From Gentiana macrophylla (Eukaryota; Streptophyta; Magnoliopsida; Gentianales; Gentianaceae), in NCBI GenBank assembly GCA_026214975.1, contig CM047810.1, positions 92,458,316 through 92,522,315 of the forward strand: a stretch of 64,000 bases of DNA. The letters are read 5' to 3'. Position 1 is the stretch's first letter; every line of letters starts with the position of its first letter. The notes beneath the pieces were generated by a model that was not told the origin of the DNA, ran no database searches, and saw only the letters and a list, made by a program, of their open reading frames with translations. Both the position numbers and the translations under genes were made by a program. Shown here piece after piece: positions 10,432 to 22,900 of this stretch.

Positions 10432-13400
10432 TCACAGGGGCTTTTGCTTATTTGATGATAGGGTGGAGGTGTGCTTGTCCAAGTTCATGTTAGGACACCG
10501 AAATTTCCTCTCCACTTCAAACAAGGTCTTTTGCACTGCATTTTCTACCTCCGCGGCTTTTATCTGTTTCCATAAAAATCAGTAAAAAAAAAAAACGACC
10601 CTCGTTAGATTGTGGTGTGAGATTGGTTAAGAAAACGACTGGATAAAATAGTATCAGAATGAAGTTGCCATTCTACTCGTATATTCGTGACTCGACGCAA
10701 GAGAGATCGACTGATTCGGTTTTTCTCGAGTTCGAAATGAAGTCGAGCTACTCGAATAATTAATCGAGAGCCGAGCCTCGAGTTTTAAAATATAAGAATC
10801 GAAAGTAATTTCGCGAGTTTAATTGAGCTTGATTAAATAATTATTTAATTAATTTAATTTATTAAATTTATTATAAATATTATTTTTATTATTAAAAAAT
10901 ATTATTCGAAATGAGTATTAGATTTGTTTGAGCTTGCATTTACCATATTTTGTTAAAAATTAAATGAATTCTAGGATAATAATCGAGCTTACGAGTGAGT
11001 CGAGTTTTATCGAGTATTTAGTGAGTCGAGTTCGATCTTGATTTTTTATTTCGATCGATTTTGAGCCGAGTTTCGAGCCTAAACTTTTTTAGTCGAAGTC
11101 GAGCTCGAACCTTAGAGAGTATCGATTCGACTCGACTCGATTACACAACAAAAGTAGTAAATAGTTGTTATAAAGTGACACATTTGAATGAAACTTCTCC
11201 TTTGATACAGGATCTGTGTAAACTCCAGATTGCTTACGCTGTATTTTGTTCTTAATTTAATATATTTTATTACTAATAGTATACAACTAATTAAAAAAAA
11301 CTATGTATTATATTAATGATAGTTTTTTTAGCCTGGATATTAGTGATAGTTAAATCCTATTTTAAACTTTTGTTCTTACCATTTATGAAATTCATTCAAT
11401 TTTTTTTAATTTGGTGAGAAAAAAAAATTACTTTTGGGACGCCTGACATCGAACTGGCCGGTTATAAATTACTAATGGTATGTTTTTTAGAACAGAATGG
11501 AATGGAATGAAATGATTTTTCGTTACATTCCAATGTTTGTGTATGATTATGAGGGAATGAAATGAAATGAAATTTTATTCATATGGAATGAAAAATGTCA
11601 ATTTTCATTCCTTCTAAAAATGGATGGAATGCGATGGAATAAAGTGAAATTCGACAAAACACGTGGGTGATGAGTAAGAGTGGGTGGGCGGTAGGGTAAG
11701 TTAGGGTAGGTAGGGTAGAGTAGGTGCTGGGGTAAGGTATGTAAGATGCGTAAGGTAAGATAGGGTGAAATAAGATAGGGTAGGATGGGATGGGGTGGTA
11801 AGGTATATGGTGGAGTGGTGGTGGGTAGGGTAAGGTAGGGTATGGTAGGGTGTGGTGGGTAGGGTAGGGAGGGTGTGATGGGTTGGGTAGGATGGTGGGT
11901 AGGGTAGGGATAGGTTAAGGTGGGTAGGGTAAGGGTAAGGGTAGGTAGGATAGATGGAGGGTAAGGTAGGTTGGGGTGGGTGATGGGTAAGGGTAGGGGT
12001 AAAGTAGGGACGGGTAGGGTAGGTAAGGTGGTAGGTAAGGAAGGGTAGGGTAATCATCCCAAACACATCGTTTTCCGTTTCAGTTACACTTTTTCAGCAC
12101 CTAAAAAAAATTTCACTCCAATAAGCAACCTCTATACCACCCCCGAAAAACAATTTTTATAATATTTTCTCTATTATTCTTTTTTAATATTTTCACCTCA
12201 ACCGAAAAGCCCCAATTTTCACACCCAGATGAAATTTCTGGAACTAGTTAAATGCAAAACCCAAAGAAATGGAATATCAATGATCATAAGCAATGTAATT
12301 ACATTTTTATTTTTATTTTTATTTTTTTATTTTTATTTATTATTATTTTTTTTTTTTGCATCTATACGGTACCAATTAAAACCAAAACCAAACCCAGAAA
12401 GTATGAAAATTTTGTCTTTAAAAAAAAATCATGAAATTTACCTGAATGAATTTTAATCGTTGGTTTCTGCTATGAATTTATGCAAAAAGTTTTTTTGCTC
12501 TAGCTGTCGATCAATGGAATGGCCATGGGAGGAGGCTGGAGAGAGAATTTTTTGCTGGAGCGAGAGAAATTTTCTTTCAAAAAGCATCCTCTTTAAGCAC
12601 CCTGTTATGTCGAGGTTGAGGTATGTAATTTTTGTGCTCAGGGGTACTGTAGAGGGACCACTGTGGTTAAAAGGTCTCGAAAAAGTATTTGGGGTGTTTT
12701 GAGTTACCGCCGTGGATGCTCACTGATGGTGGAGTGGAGTAGGTGGTGGCAGTAAAGAGGAGGTAGGATCGTAGGGTGAGGATAGAGTGATGGTGGAGTG
12801 GGTAGTGTGGGGTGGGTAAGGTAGGATAGGGTAAATGGGTGGTGGGTAGGGTAGTAGGGTGGGTGTGGTAGGTAAGGCACCACTTCCACCATATCCTACA
12901 TTTTATTCCATTCTTTTATATTTCAAATGCACTAATGAAACGAATTTATTCCATTCCATTTTAATTCCTATTATTTTATTCCATTCCATTCTATTTCTGC
13001 GTAACAAACATACCATAAATATAATGCGTGATGTGGCTTAATTTAAAGTCAAATATAAAACTGGCCACTCATAAATTACCAAATGTAATGCGTGATGTTG
13101 CTTAATTTGAAGTCAAATATAGAACTGGCCACTCATAAATTACCAAATGTAATGGCTGATGTGGCTTAATTTAAAGTCAAATATAAAATGATTGTTGTAT
13201 TAACATTTTTGGAAAATCCTTGTAGTTGCTGACTTCAGCTGAACCGTGTCCAACTCAAAATAATTGAAAATACATTCTCATCCACACACACACACACACA
13301 AAGTGATAAAAGCATCCAATAAGGTATATTTTCAAAGAGATGCCAAATTTTATTCCTAAAATAATATATATCTCTATTTTATAATATCTCAATTCAAAAA

Positions 13401-14387
13401 CCTCAACAACAGCATTCCTATCATTATTCATATAACATTTTAAATAATATTAAATAATACATATTCTATCTCACAACCCTATTTATACACATTAAATATT
13501 TATTATTTCACTCCAGCAGAATCACTATCTATATCCCTATAATTTTTAATAATTAAATATGTTTAGTAAGATGAATAAAGGTCCTCACAAGAGGATGTTG
13601 ACTGCTCATATCCCAAAAATAAATAGTGATATGACTCTCTCACATGGTTTCTATTTTGCAGAAACTCTATTTTTTATCTTCATTTTAGGGATAGAAAAGA
13701 CCATATGCGCTTCACGAGTGCCATAAATGGAAAGTTATTGGGTTCACCCGCCATATGCGGAGTACACCTATGTGCGTAATGTAAACGGGTTAATTTCTAT
13801 ACAAATTTTAGCTTGATCATGGTGCAAATCCTATTTGATGCATCACAACCAATAGAAATAATGTGTTTTAAGATGGACCCCTACATGTAGAAAGAAAACC
13901 GCCAATGATTTTTTTTTTAAATTGATGACATGGTGGTCCAAAACTTGCATCTGAACCACCCAAAAATTAATCTTATTTCTAAATCGAATTCAAACCGTGT
14001 GATACATATTTGTTTACCCGTCAATTCGGTACATACAGAGATATAGCACACAAACCCCGCCCAATAAATATGTTGTTCTAGTAAAGAGGGGAAAGAAGAA
14101 AAAAATCCCAAAAAAAATAAATAAAAAAATATTGATTAAAAGCACCCAATTAAAAACGTGACTCACCGAGGTGTTAATCTGCAAAAGTGATGAAAACTCA
14201 GAGGGTGAAAAGTTGGATTGAATGGAAGTTGGGATGGCACCATTATTTCTCAAGCAATATAAGACCTCCAACATTGAATCAATAGCAGATGATGGGTTTC
14301 CTACTCTTATCTTTATTTTGGCTTCCTCCATTAATGTACCTGCACCACCTTGCTCATTATCAACACTACTACTTTTAACTACATTCC

Positions 14388-14422
<35 letters not shown>

Positions 14423-14555
14423 TCCAAAAGCAGCAGCTCCTTGTTTTTCTTCTCCAACTTTGCCTTGTAACTCTCCATCTCTTCTATTTGTCTTGCTGCC
14501 ATTTGGACTATAGACTTCTTATCTCTCTGCATTATATCCCCAACAAATAAAGATA

Positions 14556-14587
<32 letters not shown>

Positions 14588-15436
14588 GATGAAGAATTGC
14601 TATATAGGCAGATCAGGAATTTGTTCCATTGAAATCACCGTTGCGTATAACTATATATTTTCAACGACAAAACTACACCGTTCTAATACTAAAAAAATAT
14701 TCTGATGATCTCAGTGGGTCATGCAACCAACCCCTTTGGTAAGTCTAGGTCCCCGCCCCTTTATATATACATGGGCGGATCTACCCTTATTATAAGGAAG
14801 GGTCACGTGAAAGTTGAAACCACTGAGATTCCGAGAAACTTTTTTTTTTTTAGTATTAAAACAATTTTAGTTTTGTCGTTAAAAAAATGTATGGTGACAT
14901 CATTCAAATAAATTTATGGATGAAACTATAATTTTAAACTCCGATGATCTTACTGAAACAGTGGTTCCGTCCCTGTATATATATAAGCATCAATGCTTTC
15001 ATCATGGGGGAGGACAGTTGAGTAGTGCATTGTAGCTAATTGAGGCATTGAATTGAACACAAATATTTTGAGGGAAAAAAATGAAGATCATCAGAATATA
15101 TATATTAATTACCTTAGTATCATGAGGCAACAATTTGTGTAACCTGTTGTAGTTTTGCTTCTCTTTTTCTCGTCTCATTCTCTCATTCATCATATGCTTA
15201 CGATTTCTTTCTTTTTCAGCTTCTGCATTAATTCCTATTGTTGAAACTACTGGTGGTGTCCAATTCTTCCTCAAGAATTCCACCATTCTATTCTTCACAT
15301 TCATCTTCTTCGGCGCCGGCGGCAATCCGTCGTCGGACCGTTGATTTATATATGGAACAAAAGCACTTTGTTTCACCGGAAGAGGGTCCACATTGAAATC
15401 ATCCCAATTGAAATCACATTCAAAGAAGCTATCCAT
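10432..15436 (-). CDS. bHLH92: bHLH92-like transcription factor, three exons
   Basis: Stress-associated basic helix-loop-helix regulator, expected in the nucleus. Exon 1 is 15113-15436, exon 2 is 14167-14526 and exon 3 is 10432-10563, giving 271 residues with every splice join in phase 0. Exon 1 encodes MDSFFECDFNWDDF and ends in the basic region and helix 1 (EKERNRKHMMNERMRREKEK, KLLPHDTK). Exon 2 holds helix 2 (DKKSIVQMAARQIEEMESYK), a run of 11 Asn from an ATT/AAT microsatellite, and the ACT-like tail (SAIDSMLEVLYCLRNNGAIP, NFSPSEFSSLLQI). Exon 3 supplies the family C-terminus AAEVENAVQKTLFEVERKF. The ATG at 15436 is preferred over one at 15565 because a TATA box at 15515-15524 lies between them. 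Intron 2 is 3.6 kb and full of repeats. Exon 3 is inferred from frame, splice sites and family resemblance. Confidence 0.88.
10680..11150. repeat. TCGAG-rich repeat in bHLH92 intron 2
   Basis: Both ends carry many copies of TCGAG/CTCGA (for example 10725-10790 and 10985-11145) flanking an AT-rich core. This is the pattern of a dispersed plant repeat with degenerate terminal inverted repeats. I cannot assign a superfamily, and no target duplication was seen. Confidence 0.4.
11476..13015. mobile_element. PIF/Harbinger-like non-autonomous element
   Basis: The left terminus TGGTATGTTTTTTAGAACAG and the right terminus, read inward as TGGTATGTTTGTTACGCAGA, are inverted repeats continuing into GGAATGGAAT-type sequence. 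A TAA target duplication flanks it (11473-11475 and 13016-13018). Removing 11476-13015 plus one TAA rejoins a copy of the 64-bp repeat that lies in tandem just to the right (13023 on), which confirms the borders. There is no transposase. The interior is mostly GGTAGGGTA-type minisatellite (about 11660-12055 and 12725-12880). It lies inside intron 2 of the bHLH gene. Confidence 0.8.
11660..12055 (+). repeat. G-rich minisatellite, GGTAGGGTA type
   Basis: About 400 bp built of variants of GGTAGGGT/GGTAAGGT with strong G/C strand asymmetry. A shorter block of the same kind lies at 12725-12880. It resembles telomeric repeats only superficially, because the plant TTTAGGG unit is not present. The runs of G could form quadruplexes, which is inference. 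On the minus strand it makes a spurious Pro/Thr/Tyr-rich frame. Confidence 0.75.
13023..13190 (+). repeat. 64-bp tandem repeat, about 2.6 copies
   Basis: Units begin AATGCGTGATGTGGCTTAAT at 13023, 13087 and 13151, giving a period of 64 bp. Each contains AACTGGCC..ATAAATTACC. A further partial unit lies at about 11446-11475, left of the Harbinger-like element, so the element jumped into this array. Confidence 0.8.
13735..14055. repeat. diverged copy of the repeat family seen at 91-460
   Basis: GGGTTCACCCGCCATATGCG at about 13740 resembles the motif at 91, and 13985-14050 resembles the arms of the inverted repeat at 163-403 (GAATTCAAACCGTGTG, ATTTGTTTACCCGTCAATTC). It lies near the 5' end of bHLH92 intron 2. 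Confidence 0.5.
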
Positions 15437-15514
15437 ATATATGGTACAGCAGTTTGTTTTTCTTTTCGTTTTGATAGTAACGGTTATAATAACCGTCTTG
15501 AAGATACTGTGTGT

Positions 15515-15524
15515 GTATATATAG
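15515..15524 (-). promoter_or_regulatory. TATA box of the bHLH92-like gene
   Basis: CTATATATAC on the minus strand, about 80 bp upstream of the chosen ATG (15436). Its place between two candidate start codons decides in favour of the downstream one. Confidence 0.55.
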
Positions 15525-15565
15525 TTGCTGGTAATTAAGCTGTCGTCATGAATGATTTTGCACAT

Positions 15566-16927
15566 GTTTTGTTAATTTTGGGTTCCAATTCGATTGTTTT
15601 TAAGTTTAACAACGTGTGGTCAATTAAATTGTATTTAAGTCTCCTACAAATTCAAGTCAATTAGTTTTACTTTCACAAATTCTTGTATTTCTTTGAAGTC
15701 TTGTGGTGTGAAATGAGTTTTTTTTTTGGTTTTGTTTACATGAGTGTCGCTATCCCCACTTGCACTTGTACACACTTGCAACCGTGTGTGATTAGTTTGT
15801 GCATTCGTACGCAGCGGGGGTTTATTAATTTGATGCGGTTAAACCCTAACCATTTATGAAGACTACCATCTCATGTTTAATGGGATTTTGAGATATTAAT
15901 CGATAATATATATAGCGAGCAGAGTCGCTGAGTTTACGTGCTATTATACCAAAAAAAAATTTAAAACAATCTCTTTTACGGAGTTTCAAACTCCACATTT
16001 CAGGATATCTTAACTTGTTGTCCAGAGTGTCTTGCAGTTCATGCTTGAAATATTAAAAAAAACAATTTTTTTTTTAGGGAAAAAAAAAAGAAAAAAAAAA
16101 TCATTTTTTTTGAACAAGAAATAATGAAAAAAACTTTAATTTAATTACTTTGATATGAGTCTATATTTATTCGTGTCAAATATATATATATGGACATTTA
16201 ACTCGAATATTCTTAACGTAGAGAGAGTCCATTATGGTTGATGTCACCACACATGCAAATTCGTCACTAGAGGTCTTAGGGCTTAAGGGGCGTTCATACT
16301 TAAGGCTGGAGAAACCATCAACAACTAAGTGACATGTTTCAAATATTCAAAAACTTTACCGAATCGTTAATTAGATCTTTATTGATGCGACATTTATTTC
16401 CTGGGCACCGAGTGTTTATCCGTAAAATAAAGTCCAACACGTATATATTTTATTTAAATACCGTGAAATCCTCTTCCCGGACACCGGGTCCTAATCTGGA
16501 AATAACATCTGGCACGAATATATATATATATTTTAAATAATAAAAGAAATATTTGCGTAAGTCTCATGCGACTTCGTTATCAGAATAAAATGGAAAAAAA
16601 AGCTAAGAAAGACTTGGGAATGTCAAAAGACAAAAGCATATCGACCAGTTCCAATCTACGTCTAAGAGAAACAAATTTTAAACGACAAACAACGAAATAC
16701 ATGTTATTCACATTTCAAGTCCCAAATGAAATAAAAGATACAAGTCTAGAAGCTCTCAAAACAAATCAATGTTTAAAACTCTTGACAACATTATTAAGGT
16801 GCACAAAATAGAAGATAACGTGTTCCATCATAAGTCCCGAGCTCATACGTCAACTTCATCATGGCTGTCATCATAATCGAACTCATCTACTGATGGCTAA
16901 ATCCTAGAAGTCCAATCTAACCGGCAG
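15566..16927. other. intergenic, AT-rich, no gene seen
   Basis: Upstream region of the bHLH gene followed by probable retrotransposon debris. Around 16395-16530 two related segments (CCTGGGCACCGAGTG and CCCGGACACCGGGTC) are each followed by an AT-rich tail, suggesting an old duplication. Frames at 16334 and 16566 lack recognisable content. Confidence 0.4.
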
Positions 16928-17028
16928 TGTACCGGGTCGACTATAGTCTAGTATGGTGAGTCAATGTCGTCTCCACGGGAAAAGCTCAATTGTAAGGTCA
17001 CACACTAGCAAGTCTATATATATTAATT

Positions 17029-19920
17029 GGGACAATTATGTAAAAGGACACATATTGGACTTAATTAGGTAAAAAGGACATCCAAAACAAACACTTAGTT
17101 ATAAGGACACAAATTAGATAGATAGACTAAAATATCCTTAATGAAAAAAGAAATAAAAATAATAAAATAAAAGCGGCCTTATGCTTAATGCTGTTGTTAA
17201 ATTTATTTTTTTTTGTTAATTTATTTCCTGGACGTTGAATATCTTGTTGTTGTTGTTTTTTTTATTATATATATATATTTATTTCCTGGACATTGAATGA
17301 TTTGTTTTTTTTAAATTTTTTTTTTGTTTTTTATTACGGTGAAGTTTATTTTTTCTTTTTTTCATTGACCACTGTGATGCATTGACCACCGCGACGCATT
17401 GACCAACGTGATGAAGTGACATCGCGATGCATTGACCATCCCGATTCATTGATCACCGCGATGAATTGACATCGGCAATTATATATGCAATGACATCGAC
17501 AATCATATATGCAGTGACATTGGCAATCATATATGCATGACATCAATAATTTATGCAGTAACATCGACAATTAGACATGCTGTGACATCAGCAATCATAT
17601 ATGAATGACATCAACAATTTATGTAGTGACATCGGCAATCATATATGCAGAGACATCACGATGAAGTGACATCGTGATGCAGTGGCCACCCCCGATGCAG
17701 AGACACCGCGATAAAGTGGTCACCCCCGATGCAGAGACACTGCGATGCAGAGACCATCGGGATGCAGTGACATTTGATGAAGCAACACCGTGGTGACATT
17801 TGATATTTTTCCGACTTAATTTCATAAAATCGATTTCTTTTCTTCATAAAATCGACTTCAAATGGCTATATCTTTTGATATAAAACTACGATCAACATAA
17901 ATTTTTCACCTTAATTCATATTTTTATGTAGTGACATTGGCAATCATATATGCAGTGATATCAACATTTTATGCAGTGACATCAGCAATCATATATGCGT
18001 GACATCAACAATTTATGCAGTGACATCAGCAATCATATATGAATGACATCAACAATTTATGTAGTGACATCGGCAATCAAATATGCAGTGACATCAACAT
18101 TTTATGAGGTGACACCTAAAACTAAATTATTGATTTTCGAAATCATCAAAATGAGATTACAAATATAAGGTAAAAACTACACAAAAGTTAATACAATACC
18201 AAGAGTGAAACTACACTTATTTTGCAAATCTACCAAATTTGTGTATCAAATTGTGTATGCAGTGACATCAATGTCACTGCATCAATTCTCTAATTGTAAA
18301 TGCAGTGACATCAATGTCAATGCATCAATTCTGTAATGAAGTGACAATGTAATCCTAGCTGGTAAAAAACCGTGTGCTACGGAAAGAGTGTAGGACAAAA
18401 CAAAAAAGCTAAATGAACTTATTTTGGGACGGAGGTAGTAAGTAAATAAAGAAATGATAACTAAACACATAGACTTACAATGTAATAAGCAACAACGTTA
18501 AGAAAAAAAGAAAAATGCAGTGACATCAATGTCACTTCATCAATTTAATTCCAAATCATACACAAACCCACCATCAAATTCATGTCACTACACCAATGTT
18601 CTTTGAATCAAACGGGGCAATAAAAGTTTCAGATTTTCATCGAAAGAGAGGAACATGGCGGTGCAGTGACATTGATAATCGACGCGATACACTTTATGAA
18701 TGACCCATTAGTTGTCACTACGCATTTAGAGTCAATTGAAGATACAATGACAAATGTCAAATGTCAAATGCAAAATGTACTAATGATCGAGAAAAAGAAA
18801 AAAAAACGAAAAGCTTTTCATACATACATAAATTAGTATGCAAACAAAAAATTGTAGGAAGAAAATTCACAGCAAGTTTTTATTAAGATTCAAGGATCTA
18901 CTGCTATCTTATTTCTTTGAGCCAACGTCTCCTTACTCACATCTACAATCTTCATATATTCTACACAATTTTGACACATTCACAAAGCATTCATCTTCAT
19001 CCATTAGTGGCCTCTTCAAGAACTCAATCAAATCCACACCCACTCTCAGCACCTCCTTCATCCCACCGTATTTGTATGTTCCGAAGACATAATCGAAGCT
19101 ACAATTCGACACATCTTGAATATCAAGGTATTCTTCTTCTTCTTCTTCTTTTTTTTTCTAGCAAAAAGACCATAGACATAGGATATCTAAAAGAAAAAGC
19201 TGATCGAGCAGCAAAATAAGCCTACTATAACCATCATATTGCTAGAAAAAACCGGGCCTGCTGCATCAAACCAACAGCAGCAAAGCAACAACAGATCATC
19301 ACCAACCATCAGCAAAATATGTTAATAAAAAAATGCCTTCTTGTAAACAACAACAATATATGTTCCCTGTGCAAAATAAAACAGACAACATATCAAAGTA
19401 TTCATCACAGTTTGAAAAAAACATAGATTCTGATTTGAAGGCAAGGGGATTTAATAGATTCTTCTGAGAAAGAAAAGCTAGAGAGATTCAGTCAGAATCT
19501 CCGGAAGATTGTGATCATATGAAGGCAATGAGATTTCATAGTATATTTCTTGTCTAAAAATTCCGTCCAGTAGATGCCTTTATTGAGAACTAAATTGAGG
19601 AAAAACAACAAGCTTTGATTCTCAATCACCCAATCATCATACCCCAAAACAGGTATTATAATTAGCAGGTGAAGGATCCGGCAGGTTTGAGAGGTGGAGG
19701 GAGGGTTGTGGGGTTGCCAGCAGGTTGTTCGGAAGGGATGTCGCCATTGGAGTTTTTTATTTTGATTTTTTCTAAAACATGAAGAGTACGTAAAAATGAT
19801 AAAGGGAGAGGGGTAATGGTGTCCAAGAAATGTTATTTTCTCCTTATAAACAATGATCTTTTTTAGGTGTCCTAAGTGCCTAATTAAGTCTCAAAATCAG
19901 TCCTTATAAACAAATAACAC
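17029..19920. mobile_element. Mutator-like element inserted in the LTR
   Basis: Flanked by ATATTAATT (17020-17028) and ATATTGATT (19921-19929), a 9-bp target duplication with one mismatch, the length typical of Mutator elements. The terminal inverted repeats run about 60 bp at moderate identity; both ends read inward through GACTTAATTAGG and then AGGACA. The intact sister LTR at 22785-22835 shows the unoccupied site. No transposase is present. The interior carries the GACATC minisatellite, and 18838-19219 holds only short frames of no recognised family. Confidence 0.7.
17380..18560. repeat. GTGACATC minisatellite inside the Mutator-like element
   Basis: Irregular tandem units of about 25-35 bp of the form ATGCAGTGACATCGGCAATCATAT, or with AACAATTT instead, fill 17380-17780 and 17930-18110. 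Palindromic variants (GCAGTGACATCAATGTCACTGC) follow at 18250-18320 and 18515-18540. The units read in all frames and the minus-strand frames across it are spurious. Confidence 0.75.
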
Positions 19921-22900
19921 ATATTGATTCAATCTAGGTCACAAATTTGCAAGATGGTTATTAAATGCATAAATAAAGTGCTTATGATAAAAAGGATGAT
20001 AAACGATAAAAGAAACTAGAAAAGATAACGTGTAACCTAGCCATCCTCTTGTAGTATCATGGGAATGATCTCCTACCATCCTACCATTGGTGTTTGAAAG
20101 TGTGAAGTGGTGCATTCCTAAGAAAGCAATCTCCCCTCGTACGAGTGCATGAGATTGCTCTCTACCTCCTCCTTGGTCTAGGTGTTCTAAACCTAATGAC
20201 TCAGTAGGCTACGCACGTGAATGCAAAGACAAAGTCAACTATCCCCGGATAAGAAATCGAATGCCACGAATGGTCGATTTTACCTTCCAGTTCTCCTACC
20301 CTCTTCTCACGACTGACATCTCCTTTCGGTCTCCATCAATGTGTAAATGCTAACACTAGGCAATTACTCCAATGCTAACAATCGATACAACACAAGTAGG
20401 AAAACCTTCATACAATCAAAACTAACAACACAAACTATCAATCCCAATCAACATAAGAGGATAAACTAAAGCTACAACATAATCTTGGCTAGACAAGTCT
20501 AGCCACTCATGTCTACAAATATCAACATCTCAAATTAATATTCATAACTATAAGAACAATTGAATGAAAATAAAGATTAAGAATTACCAAATCAAGAGTA
20601 CAAATTCGAGGTGGTGCTCATCATCCAACTCCCAAAAGCTTCAATGAACTAACACTAGTGTGTTGAATTCAATCAACTAAAAGAGTTAAACTAGAATCCT
20701 TAGCTTTTACAATCAAAATCAATGGTTAATTTCTACTAAAATTCGGCTATAAGAGCCTGGGGTGGGGGTTTGCCTTCAAGATGGAAAAGTTGAAGAAGGT
20801 GAAGTGTGTCTTGATAATCTTGTGAGTGAAGGAATAAAATAGATTAATTCTTTGCTGACTCTGCAATGTTGACTCAGGTCAATTCAATCTGGCGTGCGTT
20901 AAGCCCAAAATGCACTACTGGCACAGGTCAAAGCTGCTTGGCACGGGTCAAGTCCAATATGGATAGTTGGATGAATGACACTTGCATTAATTGCTCAGCA
21001 ACTTCTTGACGCAGGTCAATGTGACATGGCGCGAGCCATTTTTATCTGAAATCAAATAATCAAAGGTTTCTTCCTCTTGGCTTGGATTGAACCCTCTAAT
21101 ATGTATCGATAATCCTCGTGGGCTGAAATCTTCGCCAAAGCTCCAAAATCATCATAAAAGGAATCAACTGCCACCCTAAGGCCAGAATCCACGCTCCCAC
21201 CGTGATACCTGTGCTGCAAAATAGACACAAAGATACCACGTATAAATCTGATAACAAAATCGGCTAATAACTAATATAATGTAACTAGAAACATGGTTTT
21301 TCTAAAAATTCTATGTACACAAAAATGGTTCCAATCATCATACACATTGCTCAAGTTGATGTCAAAATATCGCTAATTGCACTAGAAAAAGGGGTAAATC
21401 ATCGGGAATTATATCATCCGGTTGACCTACACCAACCACTCCCCACTTAGCGTTTGCTCGTCCTTGAGCAACTAGAGCGATAAGGTTATCTAGAGACATA
21501 AAAATACGATCATGCAACATCAAAAATTAAGGACTCAATTAGACGATGCAACCCATCAAAACCACAAGAACATGTTCTTCATGATCTAAGGAAGTACTGG
21601 AGTGTGTGAGTGAATATTCTTCAAGCTTGCTAACAACTAACGATCATCAAATCATGCAAGCCTTACTCAAAACATGCAACCATAAGCTTAGGAATGAGAT
21701 CAATCTCCACTATTGAGGTACTTCGAATCAAGAAACTAGGTCAGGTAGTTGACAAATCGTCTTGTAACATTCAGGCTAGGGTAGTGGCTAACCGAAAGGA
21801 AACAAAAGGATAATCAAAAGAATAAGGCAAGATAGCAAGAATCCGCACCTTCTCCTTTATGCCACCATTTTTCCACACTAATCACTTCCCATCCTTACGT
21901 CACTTAGGATCTTACAATTCGCTTCTAAATTGCCTTCAATGACTCATTATTCAGCGACTAAGTATTTACAACTCATATGCTTCCTTTATTGATTTGAGTT
22001 TCTGATTTATTAGAAGCCCCTATTCAACTCTTGGATTATGTACAAAAAGAAGAAAATTGTTTTGTTTTTTTTTCTTTTTCAATCCGAACTTCACAAGTTG
22101 TCCTCTCAACCTGCTAACACTCTCATCCAACTCTTAGTTCCCAATCACCGCATCATACTTACTAGAACCTTGCTATGCTTGCGGGAGGCCAAAGGAATGT
22201 AGACCAAAATTCCGGCTAAGGGTTGGATTATAATGAGGCTAAGTACGAACGGATAGCTCGAGTGGGGTCTCACCACTCTACAAGGCTAAGACGGGGACAG
22301 AAGGGAAAATTCATGTTCGGGTAGGCCATTTGGCTCTGGTTGAGTCAAAGTAATGCCAAAAATCGTCATGCATATTCCGATTCCAAGCACCTGTTATTCG
22401 TCTCGAATGAATAACATTCCTAGGTTCAAGTTGCAAATCAAAGCGTGCATGCACAATTTCATGAATAGTTGTTTGTTAACAACGAAAATCGGAATATACG
22501 TGCACAATGGGTCACACTACCAACAAAGATTAGTGAATAACATGTACTTATGTTCCGTCAGAGTTACTCGTTTTATTGAAATGCTCTCTCTATCAATTAC
22601 AAGATCATAATTTAAGCCAAAAGATAATTTATACATCTCCAAATTTCTCGGAGACGATAAAAGCTAAGATTTTTCTCAAGCAATTAAAGGCATTACCCGT
22701 TGTTAGACTAATTGTACCGGGTCGACTATAGTCTAGTATGGTGAGTCAAGGTCGTCTCCACGGGGAAAGGTCAATTGTAAGGTCACACACTAACAAGTCT
22801 ATATTAATCGATCTAGGTCACAAATTTGCAAGATAAATGCATAAATAAAGTGCTTATGATAAAAAGGATGATAAATGATAAAAGAAACTAGCCAAGATAA

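Noticed and set aside
11660..12055. Interstitial telomere
   Set aside because: The unit is GGTAGGGT/GGTAAGGT, not TTTAGGG, and it lies inside a bordered transposable element.
11701..12066. Long minus-strand frame rich in Pro, Thr, Tyr and Leu
   Set aside because: It is the translation of the GGTAGGGTA minisatellite; no start context and no family.
15437..15565. Upstream in-frame ATG of the bHLH gene at 15565
   Set aside because: The TATA box lies between it and the ATG at 15436, and the extra residues do not resemble the family N-terminus.
17346..18110. CRISPR-like array from regularly spaced GACATC repeats
   Set aside because: Units are irregular, the spacers are themselves repeated, and the context is a plant Mutator-like element.
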